Assembly: GCA_015233755.1 (NCBI GenBank) | Contig: JADFXA010000040.1 | Span: forward strand, 1 to 12,696 | Source of the DNA: Desulfamplus sp. | Lineage (GTDB): Bacteria > Desulfobacterota > Desulfobacteria > Desulfobacterales > Desulfobacteraceae | Length of the DNA: 12,696 nucleotides | Direction of reading: 5' to 3' | Shown: positions 1 to 7,021 of the stretch, piece after piece | How the letters are laid out: every line of letters begins with the position of its first letter | Numbering within the stretch: the first letter of the stretch is position 1 | Made by a program: the position numbers and the translations under genes | The notes under the pieces: generated by a model | The model's database searches: none | What the model was told of the DNA's origin: nothing | What the model saw: the letters and a program-made list of their open reading frames with translations, nothing else

Positions 1-50
1 CGCTATCTTAACTGAATTATCTTGATTTCATGGAGATCGCGACACAAAAA

Positions 51-206
51 CTATCTACTAATACATCCTAATGCAGCAAGCAAGAGAATGATCTCGTAAA
101 CGATCACCTGTGTAAAGCTGCCAAAAAAGTGATACACAATACCCCCGCCAATAATTGCCGGAACCGCACTAAATACCATAATTCCAAGTTTTCTGCTTAT
201 ATCCAT
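51..206 (-). CDS. small hydrophobic protein, 51 aa, unknown function
   Basis: A complete short reading frame with an ATG start and a TAG stop. It begins MDISRKLGIM and ends AALGCISR. A purine-rich ribosome-binding site, GAGGA, lies about nine bases before the ATG. The protein has a short basic N-terminus (R5, K6) and two hydrophobic stretches, roughly residues 8-24 with a GGG turn and 33-48, separated by a short polar link. This looks like a two-pass inner-membrane hairpin protein. I do not recognise a family. It lies 91 bases downstream of the thiolase stop, on the same strand, with no obvious terminator between, so it could be co-transcribed or have its own promoter. The good ribosome-binding site and membrane-like composition favour a real gene. 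Its small size and lack of recognised homology keep confidence moderate. Confidence 0.55.
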   Translation of the reverse strand: MDISRKLGIMVFSAVPAIIGGGIVYHFFGSFTQVIVYEIILLLAALGCISR

Positions 207-297
207 AATAAATTATCCTCATTGTAAAGGTATATCCACCCTTATATTTTATATATAAAACAATAGATAACGATTCAGAATTTTTTATCCACAAAAA

Positions 298-1584
298 TTA
301 TCTTTCAATGATCATCGCCATACCCATGCCACCGCCGATACACATGGATATAAGACCAGATGAATAGCCTTTTCTCTTCATCTGATTAATTGCTGTAACC
401 ATCTGCCTTGCACCTGTGCAGCCAATTGGATGTCCAATAGAGATACCGCTTCCAAGTTCATTAGGTTTTTCAACATCAAGTCCAAGTTCACGAATACATC
501 CAATTGCCTGAGCTGCAAAAGCTTCGTTAAGTTCAATAAGCTCAATATCTTTAATTGACATTTTTGAACGTTCAAGAGCCATTTTGACTGCTGGAACAGG
601 ACCAAGCCCCATATATGCGGGGTCAAGACCTCCAGAAGTAAAAGTTTTGATTCGAGCAAGTTTTTCAAGCCCTAAAGCATCAGCTTTCTCTTCACTCATA
701 AGAAGCACGGCAGCAGCACCGTCATTTATACCAGAAGCATTACCAGCAGTTACACTGCCATCTTTTCTAAATGCTGGCTTCATTTTAGAAAGAATATCCA
801 TGCTTGTCTCCATTGGACGCTCATCTTTATCAACAACAATATCTTTTTTCTTAGAAGGAATTGTTATAGGGATAATCTCTTGTGCAAATGTGCCATCATT
901 AACAGCTTTAAACGCACGATTGTGGCTTAAAAGTGCAAGTTCATCTTGCTCTTTACGGGTGATCCCATATTTTTCAACAATATTTTCAGCAGTTTGTCCC
1001 ATGTGGTAGCCGTAAAAAATCTCATAAAGACCATCATAAACCATCAGATCATGAATATCTCCAACACCAGTCAATTCCATACGATGTCCCCATCTTGCCT
1101 TAAGAAGAGCCATCGGAGCGTTACTCATACTCTCTTGACCACCAGCAAGAACAACATCAGCGTCTCCAGCTTTGATTGCTTGAGCCGCCAGTGCAATGGC
1201 TTTAAGACCAGAACCACATATCTTATTGACCGTAAATGCTGTAGTGTAGCGTGAAATACCAGCAGCAATCATTGCTTGGCGAGCAGTGTTCTGACCTTGA
1301 CCAGCTTGAAGCACGTTACCCATTATGACTTCATCAATATGAATAGGTGTCAAAGAGTCATCATAATCATAACCTTTTTTCTCAAGAGCTATTATATCCT
1401 GATCTTTAAGAGAATCTGGTCCGTAAGATTTAACTTTATCATCTGCTACAGGTCTTAAACCAGCTCGCTTAAGTACATTTTTCATTACAATAGTGCCAAG
1501 TTCAACGACAGAAAGACTTTTTAAAGAGCCTCCAAAAGCTCCTACAGGTGTTCTTACACCACTTACAATTACTGCTTCCTTCAT
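298..1584 (-). CDS. acetyl-CoA C-acetyltransferase (thiolase II family)
   Basis: Thiolase of 428 residues that would condense two acetyl-CoA to acetoacetyl-CoA or run the reverse thiolysis. Such enzymes act in the cytoplasm in butanoate, beta-oxidation or polyhydroxyalkanoate metabolism. The N-terminal signature (VSGVRTPVGAFGG) is intact. The acyl-accepting nucleophile is C123 in KICGSGLKA. The C-terminal catalytic motifs are NEAFAAQ from N353, GHPIGCTGAR with H385, and CIGGGMGMA with C415. H385 to C415 is 30 residues, the spacing in well-studied thiolases. The protein is longer than the usual 390-395 residues because about 34 residues (roughly 46-82, charged and Tyr/Asp-rich) precede the 'DEVIMGNVLQAG' segment. 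The start is supported by AAGGAG eight bases upstream. It has its own leader downstream of the nifJ terminator, so it is probably transcribed separately. Family assignment is firm; substrate chain length is inferred. Confidence 0.93.
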   Translation of the reverse strand: MKEAVIVSGVRTPVGAFGGSLKSLSVVELGTIVMKNVLKRAGLRPVADDKVKSYGPDSLKDQDIIALEKKGYDYDDSLTPIHIDEVIMGNVLQAGQGQNTARQAMIAAGISRYTTAFTVNKICGSGLKAIALAAQAIKAGDADVVLAGGQESMSNAPMALLKARWGHRMELTGVGDIHDLMVYDGLYEIFYGYHMGQTAENIVEKYGITRKEQDELALLSHNRAFKAVNDGTFAQEIIPITIPSKKKDIVVDKDERPMETSMDILSKMKPAFRKDGSVTAGNASGINDGAAAVLLMSEEKADALGLEKLARIKTFTSGGLDPAYMGLGPVPAVKMALERSKMSIKDIELIELNEAFAAQAIGCIRELGLDVEKPNELGSGISIGHPIGCTGARQMVTAINQMKRKGYSSGLISMCIGGGMGMAMIIER

Positions 1585-1640
1585 ATTAAGTCTCCTTCTG
1601 GTTATAATATCTTAAAATTACAGCGAAAAAATTATCAATT

Positions 1641-1654
1641 TTAGTTAGAACTAA
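1641..1654. promoter_or_regulatory. palindrome, possible operator of the thiolase gene
   Basis: TTAGTTAGAACTAA is an inverted repeat with perfect 6-base arms around a 2-base centre. It lies 57-70 bases upstream of the thiolase ATG and overlaps the candidate -10 element at 1651-1656. That position would suit a repressor site. The sequence is AT-rich and the arms are short, so chance is a real alternative. Confidence 0.3.
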
Positions 1655-1679
1655 TATCAAAAATTATAATAAAATTCAA
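1651..1679 (-). promoter_or_regulatory. candidate sigma-70-type promoter of the thiolase gene
   Basis: Read on the minus strand: TTGAAT (1674-1679), a 17-base spacer, then TATTAG (1651-1656). Each hexamer matches four of six consensus bases. Transcription would start near 1644, giving a leader of about 60 bases before the ATG. The match is by eye in very AT-rich DNA. Confidence 0.35.
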
Positions 1680-1726
1680 GGGTTCAATAATCTATCGGAT
1701 GTTGAATTTTAAAGATAGAAAATAAA

Positions 1727-1753
1727 TAAGAGGCGACTATTAACCGCCTCTTA
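1727..1753 (-). terminator. rho-independent terminator after the pyruvate:ferredoxin oxidoreductase gene
   Basis: A 9-base-pair stem (TAAGAGGCG at 1727-1735 with CGCCTCTTA at 1745-1753) closes a 9-base loop. On the minus strand it is followed by a T-rich run (TTTATTTTCTATCTTT), as expected of an intrinsic terminator. It lies 45 bases past the stop codon of the oxidoreductase gene and separates it from the thiolase gene. Confidence 0.85.
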
Positions 1754-1798
1754 CAATTATTTAAAAATTTAAAATAACGAAAAAATAAATGTTCAACA

Positions 1799-4700
1799 TC
1801 ACGCTTCAGCAAGTTTTTTTAACTGAGCATACTTTTCATTTACTTCCTGTTCAATCTTAGCTCTTAATCTTGATGATTCTTCTGGAAAACTTTTTTCAAG
1901 AGCTGCAAATCTGTTCTCACCAGAGAGAAACTCCTGAATTGTTCCATCAGGTGCTTTTGAATCAAGAATAAAAGGATTTTTGCCTTCAGCTTTGAGAAGC
2001 GGATTATAGCGATACATTGGCCAGAACCCTGATGCAACTGCAAGCTGGCTCTCAAGTTGAGTCTTACCCATGCCTTTTTTAATTCCTTGATTAATACATG
2101 GTGCATAGCAGATTATCAAAGATGGCCCAGGGTAGCTTTCTGCCTCAAGAAATGCTTTCATTGTCTGCTGTTTACTCGCACCCATTGCAATTGAAGCAAC
2201 ATAAACATACCCATAGCTCATGGCCATTGCCCCTAAATCTTTCTTTCCAATCTTTTTGCCTGATGCCGCATATTTTGCAATTGCACCAGTGGGAGTTGCT
2301 TTTGATGATTGACCGCCGGTATTAGAGTAAACTTCTGTATCCATAACAAGAATATTTATATCATCACCAGAGGCAAGAACATGGTCAACACCTCCAAATC
2401 CAATATCATAAGCCCAGCCATCACCACCAAATATCCAGTGAGATTTTTTGGTAAGAAGGTTCTTGTCTTCAAGAATCTCACAAAGTTGGCAATCAGAAGA
2501 GTTGCAGCATGAGCTTGAAGCATGAGTATGAGTGCCTGTGCAGCATGATGAGTGCGAATGGGTGTGTGTATCTGAACAGCAGCATGATGAATGTGCATGT
2601 GATGTAGTTCCACAGCAGCAGCTATTTCCATGTTGAGAGATTATAAGATTTCTGACTTTATCACCATACTCTCTTGATGCGTCTGCATTGTTCATATTAG
2701 CAAGCCAACCAGAAAGAGCATCTTTAAGCTCTGCCGACATCTCGCCTTTGCAACCATCTTGACCGCAGCCTTCTGTCTCAAGAATCTTTTTTATCTTTGA
2801 TGCAAGAGTTTGACGTCTCTTGTTAAAGGCAAGCATCATTCCATAACCATACTCTGCCGCATCTTCAAAAAGAGAACTTGCCCATACTGGACCATACCCA
2901 TCAGCATTTGTACAATATGGGGTTGCTGGAGCGGAACCTCCCCAGATTGAAGAGCAGCCAGTAGCATTAGAGACTGTCATTCTATCTCCAAAAAGTTGAG
3001 TTAAAACCTTAACATAAGGGGTCTCACCACAACCTGAACATGCTCCAGAGAACTCCATCAAAGGTTTGACAAACTGGCTTCCCTTTACAGTATCTTTTTT
3101 AACAAGCCCCTCTTTAAAAGAGATGGTCAATGAGAATTTATGGTTTGGAACTTGAACCTCTGTTTGGGTTGCAATCGGCTTCATAACAAGTGCTGGAACT
3201 TTAGCAGGGCAAATATCAGCACAGTTTCCACAACCTTGACAATCAAGAGTATTGACCTGAATCCTAAATTTGTAATCTTTAAGCTCTTTTCCTTTACCTT
3301 CTTGAGTTATAAAGGTTTCGGGTGCATTTTTAAGTTCTGCTTCGGTTGCAACAATAGGTATAATAGCGGCGTGTGGACAGACAAAAGAGCATTGATTACA
3401 CTGAATGCAGTTCTCTGGAATCCACTCTGGAACATTGATTGCCACACCACGTTTTTCATATTGGCTTGTTGAGTTTGGAAAAACTCCATCAGGCTGAAAA
3501 GAGCTGACTGGTAGAAAATCGCCTTTTTGAGCAAGAATTGGACGCATAACATTATCAACAAACTTTGTTGCTTCTTCACCAGCCAAAAAGGAACCTGACC
3601 CATTTTTCCAACTCTCTGGAACAGCAACCTCAAATAAATTAGCAAGAGTTTTGTCAACAGCATCAATATTCATCTGAACAATTTTATCGCCCTTTTTGCC
3701 ATAAGTCTTTTTTATATCTTTTTTCAAAAGCTCAATTGCCTCTTCAAACGGCAAAACATTTGCAAGTTTAAAAAAGCAAGTCTGCATTATCATGTTGATA
3801 CGATTACCAAGTCCAACTTCACCAGCAATCTTTACAGCATCAACATTGAAAAATTTTAGTTTCTTGTCGTAGATAGTTTTTCTAACATCACCAGGAATAT
3901 TTTTTTCCATATCCTCAAGAGACCAATCAGAGTTCAGCAAAAATGTTCCACCCTCTTTTATCCCTTCAAGCACATCATAAATTTGAACATAATTTGATTT
4001 GTGGCATGCAACAAAGTCAGGCTCATTAATCAGATAGGTTGACTTTATTGGAACATCTCCAAATCTTAGATGTGATATTGTAATACCGCCCGATTTTTTA
4101 GAATCATAAGCAAAATAGCCTTGTGCATACTTATCAGTATTATCACCAATGATTTTTATGGCACTCTGATTTGCTCCAACTGTTCCATCAGAGCCAAGAC
4201 CCCAGAATTTTGCGCCAACTGTCCCTTTAGGTGCTGGGTTAAAGCCTAATTTTGGCTCAAGAGATGAATGAGTTAAGTCATCTTTAATTCCAACTGTAAA
4301 GTGGTTTTTGGGCCCTGCTGATCTCATATTATCAAAGACAGCTTTAATCATCGGGGGGTTAAACTCTTTTGAGCCAAGACCGTAACGCCCGCCAACAACT
4401 TTTGGGCCTTCACCTTTTTCCATAAATGCTGTGCAGACATCAAGGTAGAGCGGATCACCAATTGCGCCTGGCTCTTTTGTCCTATCAAGCACTGTGATAA
4501 TCTCTGCTGTTGCTGGAATCACTGACATTAATGCTGAAGCATCAAATGGCCTGTATAGACGCACCTTTACAACTCCAACTCTTTGGCCGTCGTTGTTTAG
4601 CTTTGTAACAGTCTCTTCAATAGCTTCACATGAAGAACCCATTGAAATGAGTATTCTATCTGCTTCCGGGTCTCCATAATAATCAAAGAGATTATAGTAT

Positions 4701-5467
4701 CTGCCTGTCAATGCACCAACTTTATCCATGTAGTTTTTAACAATTGCCGGCACTTTTTGGTAATAGAGATTTGCAGCCTCTCTTCCTTGAAAATAGATGT
4801 CAGGATTTTGAGCAGTTCCTCTTGTGTTTGGTGATTCAGGATTCATTGCACGAGCTTTAAAAGCCTTGTAAGCCTCCCAATTCATAAGAGCTGCCATATC
4901 TTCATAGTCAATTATCTCAATTTTTTGGATTTCGTGCGAAGTTCTAAATCCATCGTAAAAGTGCATGAACGGAACTCTTGCCTCAAGTGTTGAAAGATGG
5001 GCAACCAACGCAAGATCCATTGCCTCTTGAACAGAGCTTGAGGCAAGCATTGCAAATCCTGTCTGACGAGCAGCCATTACATCTTGGTGATCTCCAAATA
5101 TTGAAAGTGCATGAGCAGAGATTGCTCTTGCTGTAACGTGAATTACACAAGGTAGAAGTTCGCCAGAAATTTTATACATATTGGGTATTTTAAGAAGAAG
5201 TCCTTGTGAAGCTGTAAAAGATGTTGTCAAAGCTCCAGCAGAAAGAGAACCATGAACAGCACCAGCAGCACCAGCTTCAGACTGCATCTGCTTCACTGTT
5301 AAGATTTGTCCAAATATGTTTTTTCTTCCAGCGGCTGCCCAACTATCAGCAATCTCACCAAGTGGGCTTGATGGGGTTATAGGATAGATGGCAGCTACAT
5401 CGCTCATTGCATAAGCTACATGTGTTGCTGCTGTATTACCGTCAATTGTCTGCATCTTTTTTTTCAT
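1799..5467 (-). CDS. nifJ: pyruvate:ferredoxin (flavodoxin) oxidoreductase, single-chain form, with a Cys/His-rich insertion
   Basis: Oxidatively decarboxylates pyruvate to acetyl-CoA and CO2, passing electrons through three Fe4S4 clusters to ferredoxin; cytoplasmic. The 1222 residues show the fused domain order. The N-terminal domain has YPITPSSP. A central gamma domain contains GLGSDGTVGANQ. An EKR-type linker precedes the ferredoxin domain, with C687/C690/C693/C697 and C743/C746/C749/C753. The thiamine-diphosphate domain has the third cluster cysteines C810, C813 and C838, probably C1124 (C1120 is nearby), and the GGDGWAYDIG motif around D1016. Residues 946-996 are an extra Cys/His-rich stretch before that motif. 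By alignment from memory to the Desulfovibrio africanus enzyme, positions beyond it are shifted by about 53 residues, and the C-terminal extension of that enzyme is absent. The start has a strong ribosome-binding site (AAAGGTGG). The gene has its own leader and terminator. Confidence 0.97.
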   Translation of the reverse strand: MKKKMQTIDGNTAATHVAYAMSDVAAIYPITPSSPLGEIADSWAAAGRKNIFGQILTVKQMQSEAGAAGAVHGSLSAGALTTSFTASQGLLLKIPNMYKISGELLPCVIHVTARAISAHALSIFGDHQDVMAARQTGFAMLASSSVQEAMDLALVAHLSTLEARVPFMHFYDGFRTSHEIQKIEIIDYEDMAALMNWEAYKAFKARAMNPESPNTRGTAQNPDIYFQGREAANLYYQKVPAIVKNYMDKVGALTGRYYNLFDYYGDPEADRILISMGSSCEAIEETVTKLNNDGQRVGVVKVRLYRPFDASALMSVIPATAEIITVLDRTKEPGAIGDPLYLDVCTAFMEKGEGPKVVGGRYGLGSKEFNPPMIKAVFDNMRSAGPKNHFTVGIKDDLTHSSLEPKLGFNPAPKGTVGAKFWGLGSDGTVGANQSAIKIIGDNTDKYAQGYFAYDSKKSGGITISHLRFGDVPIKSTYLINEPDFVACHKSNYVQIYDVLEGIKEGGTFLLNSDWSLEDMEKNIPGDVRKTIYDKKLKFFNVDAVKIAGEVGLGNRINMIMQTCFFKLANVLPFEEAIELLKKDIKKTYGKKGDKIVQMNIDAVDKTLANLFEVAVPESWKNGSGSFLAGEEATKFVDNVMRPILAQKGDFLPVSSFQPDGVFPNSTSQYEKRGVAINVPEWIPENCIQCNQCSFVCPHAAIIPIVATEAELKNAPETFITQEGKGKELKDYKFRIQVNTLDCQGCGNCADICPAKVPALVMKPIATQTEVQVPNHKFSLTISFKEGLVKKDTVKGSQFVKPLMEFSGACSGCGETPYVKVLTQLFGDRMTVSNATGCSSIWGGSAPATPYCTNADGYGPVWASSLFEDAAEYGYGMMLAFNKRRQTLASKIKKILETEGCGQDGCKGEMSAELKDALSGWLANMNNADASREYGDKVRNLIISQHGNSCCCGTTSHAHSSCCCSDTHTHSHSSCCTGTHTHASSSCCNSSDCQLCEILEDKNLLTKKSHWIFGGDGWAYDIGFGGVDHVLASGDDINILVMDTEVYSNTGGQSSKATPTGAIAKYAASGKKIGKKDLGAMAMSYGYVYVASIAMGASKQQTMKAFLEAESYPGPSLIICYAPCINQGIKKGMGKTQLESQLAVASGFWPMYRYNPLLKAEGKNPFILDSKAPDGTIQEFLSGENRFAALEKSFPEESSRLRAKIEQEVNEKYAQLKKLAEA
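2489..2623 (-). repeat. degenerate tandem repeat coding for Cys/His-rich units inside nifJ
   Basis: The plus-strand string gcagcatga occurs at 2504-2512, 2540-2548 and 2579-2587, with a related gcagcagct at 2615-2623. The spacing is 36, 39 and 36 bases, all multiples of three. On the coding strand each unit starts with Ser-Cys-Cys, usually followed by Thr/His/Ser with alternating histidines. Units are residues 949-960, 961-973, 974-985 and a partial 986-993. The units have diverged outside the TCATGCTGC core, so this is an old or selected duplication rather than a fresh one. Confidence 0.8.
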
Positions 5468-5547
5468 AAAACCACCTTTTTTGTTTATCTATTTATATCA
5501 ATATATACTTAGTAAGGTCTTAGTTTGAACTTTTATTTTGTTTTGTC

Positions 5548-5571
5548 GGCCAAGAGCTAAAGCTCAGGGCT
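5548..5571. other. imperfect hairpin between the isocitrate dehydrogenase-like gene and nifJ
   Basis: GAGC (5554-5557) pairs with GCTC (5562-5565) around a TAAA loop. After a 2x2 internal loop, GGCC (5548-5551) pairs with GGCT (5568-5571, one wobble on the plus strand). It lies 16 bases past the upstream gene's stop codon. Neither side carries a T-tract, so a classical terminator is not supported. It may be a weak transcription end, an mRNA-stability stem or chance. Confidence 0.3.
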
Positions 5572-5586
5572 GATGAGATATTAAGT

Positions 5587-6855
5587 TTAAGCACTTTTGA
5601 TTTTTTGTAGAAGAAAATCTGTTGCCTTTTCACAAGTTATTCCATTTTTACCGCCATTTGGTACTAAGTTTTCAGAAGTTAAAGCATCTACAGCAGCAAA
5701 CACCTTTTCTTTGAAATCAGGATAACCAATAAAATCAAGTAACTCTCCAGTTGCTTTAACAACAGCTACAGGAGATGCAAAATGCCCTCTATCTTCAAGC
5801 ATCATTCTTGTGCCTGTGCCTCCGCCAGCTTCAAACATGCCTTGTGAAAATGAGATATTTGCTGACCCCACACCTCCAATACCACCAACATACATTCCAG
5901 CCTCGTCCCCTGCCATGTCACCTACAATGTTATTGCAAACCATTGTGGTAAGTTTAAACTCTTTTCCTGTTTTTTCTCCTCTCATCGATTTAAGTTTTGA
6001 TGGCTGAGTAACTGTATAGGAAAAGTCATCAGGTTTTACAGAGAGATAGTCAACCTCAGGAAAATTTGCATCAATATAGGCTTTTGCCCAATTTAAAGCA
6101 GCAGCATCTGGTTTTATAACATTATCTTTGAAATTGAGGAGAACAGCAGGTACTGTATTTTGTGTTTCATTATTTGAACTTGATTTGCCATTTTGTAGAA
6201 TTTGATCTTTTGCATGGATACAGGCAAGATGAGTTAACCTTTCAATATCAATTCTTGCTTGCGGCCAAAAACATAGAGCATACTCCTCTTGGCCATTTAA
6301 CAAAGAGACTCCTGCTGATTTTGCATCTTGATATGGAGTACCAAGATTACATCTGAAAATAGTAAAATCAATTCCTAACTCTTCATTTTTAATCCCTCTT
6401 TGACAGGCAAAGAGATCCATATATTGCCTCATCCAGACATTTGCACTTGGAACATTTGGGTATTTTGAGCTATCAGGTGTCTCCAAAGGCATCTTCAATA
6501 TAACATCACACTTGTCAATCACATCAATGGAAGTTTGAGGTGCTACAACATCAAGCTCAAGCCTCTTTTCTATTGTAAGATCAGGTATCTCAACAACTGT
6601 GATTTCTCCTTTTGCTATCTCGTTTGAGAGCATAGTCTCAAGAATAGTACGAGCAGCCTTTGCAACAATAGGACCAATTCCATCACCTGGAGCAAATCCA
6701 ATTGTCAATGGGCGTTTCTTACTTAAATCAACAGGGGTAAAGTGTCCGCGAGTTTTAATAGCTTTTTCAACACGCTCTTTTTCGTTTCTTAATAAAACTG
6801 CTAAAGCATCAAAAGGGTTATAATTGCCTTGAAAAATATTTACATATTCACTCAT
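5587..6855 (-). CDS. isocitrate/isopropylmalate dehydrogenase family protein, probable isocitrate dehydrogenase
   Basis: A 422-residue beta-decarboxylating dehydrogenase that probably oxidises isocitrate to 2-oxoglutarate; cytoplasmic. By-eye comparison with E. coli Icd finds the substrate-binding residues: PGDGIGP near 56-62, S137, N139 and R143 in SANVWMRQ, then R153, R168 and Y175, a Lys in NFKDN (K243), and D313/D317 in VGDMAGD. The coenzyme region is unusual. Where the family normally has an HGTAP motif, this protein reads MFEAGGGTGTRMM (340-352), so the conserved His is replaced by Gly; R350 sits where NADP enzymes have Lys. About 50 residues precede the usual N-terminus, and a Ser/Asn-rich patch lies at 219-234. 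The ribosome-binding site AAGGA supports the start. The neighbouring nifJ and thiolase genes suit a central-carbon role. Other family members (isopropylmalate, tartrate or homoisocitrate dehydrogenases) are possible. Confidence 0.8.
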   Translation of the reverse strand: MSEYVNIFQGNYNPFDALAVLLRNEKERVEKAIKTRGHFTPVDLSKKRPLTIGFAPGDGIGPIVAKAARTILETMLSNEIAKGEITVVEIPDLTIEKRLELDVVAPQTSIDVIDKCDVILKMPLETPDSSKYPNVPSANVWMRQYMDLFACQRGIKNEELGIDFTIFRCNLGTPYQDAKSAGVSLLNGQEEYALCFWPQARIDIERLTHLACIHAKDQILQNGKSSSNNETQNTVPAVLLNFKDNVIKPDAAALNWAKAYIDANFPEVDYLSVKPDDFSYTVTQPSKLKSMRGEKTGKEFKLTTMVCNNIVGDMAGDEAGMYVGGIGGVGSANISFSQGMFEAGGGTGTRMMLEDRGHFASPVAVVKATGELLDFIGYPDFKEKVFAAVDALTSENLVPNGGKNGITCEKATDFLLQKIKSA

Positions 6856-6894
6856 TTTGTTTTCCTTCTTTAAAAACTATTGTGGTCAAAACTA

Positions 6895-6923
6895 ATTATA
6901 GAAACAGGAATTTTATTTAAAAA
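6895..6923 (-). promoter_or_regulatory. candidate promoter of the isocitrate dehydrogenase-like gene
   Basis: On the minus strand a perfect TATAAT (6895-6900) lies 39 bases before the ATG, with a weak -35 (TTTTTA, 6918-6923) 17 bases upstream. An alternative is TTGACC (6993-6998), 17 bases, TAGAAA (6970-6975), with the better -35 but a poorer -10. One or both may be used. The 166 bases between this gene and the permease show no terminator-like hairpin. Confidence 0.35.
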
Positions 6924-7021
6924 CTATTTGTTTATTATTTCTATTTATTTGACATCCTGCAAAACTTATTTTCTATCCAGTAAAATCAAAGAGGTCAATT
7001 CCAATTTTGTAGGGACTCTAT

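Noticed and set aside
247..260. 14-base perfect palindrome TTTTATATATAAAA between the thiolase and the small gene
   Set aside because: It contains only A and T, would form a very weak stem and is likely by chance in this composition; at most it is part of a promoter for the small gene.
584..1009. Long plus-strand open frame opposite the thiolase gene
   Set aside because: It lies wholly inside a strongly conserved minus-strand enzyme gene and its translation is low-information Ser/Leu-rich sequence; treated as a shadow frame, as are other plus-strand frames inside nifJ, moaA, cobA-hemD and hemC.
2480..2632. Frameshift or sequencing error as the source of the Cys/His-rich stretch in nifJ
   Set aside because: The frame is continuous, the repeats keep multiples of three, and conserved motifs are in frame on both sides.
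5548..5571. Hairpin after the isocitrate dehydrogenase-like gene as an intrinsic terminator
   Set aside because: The stem is interrupted and no T-tract follows on either strand, so it is listed only as a hairpin.
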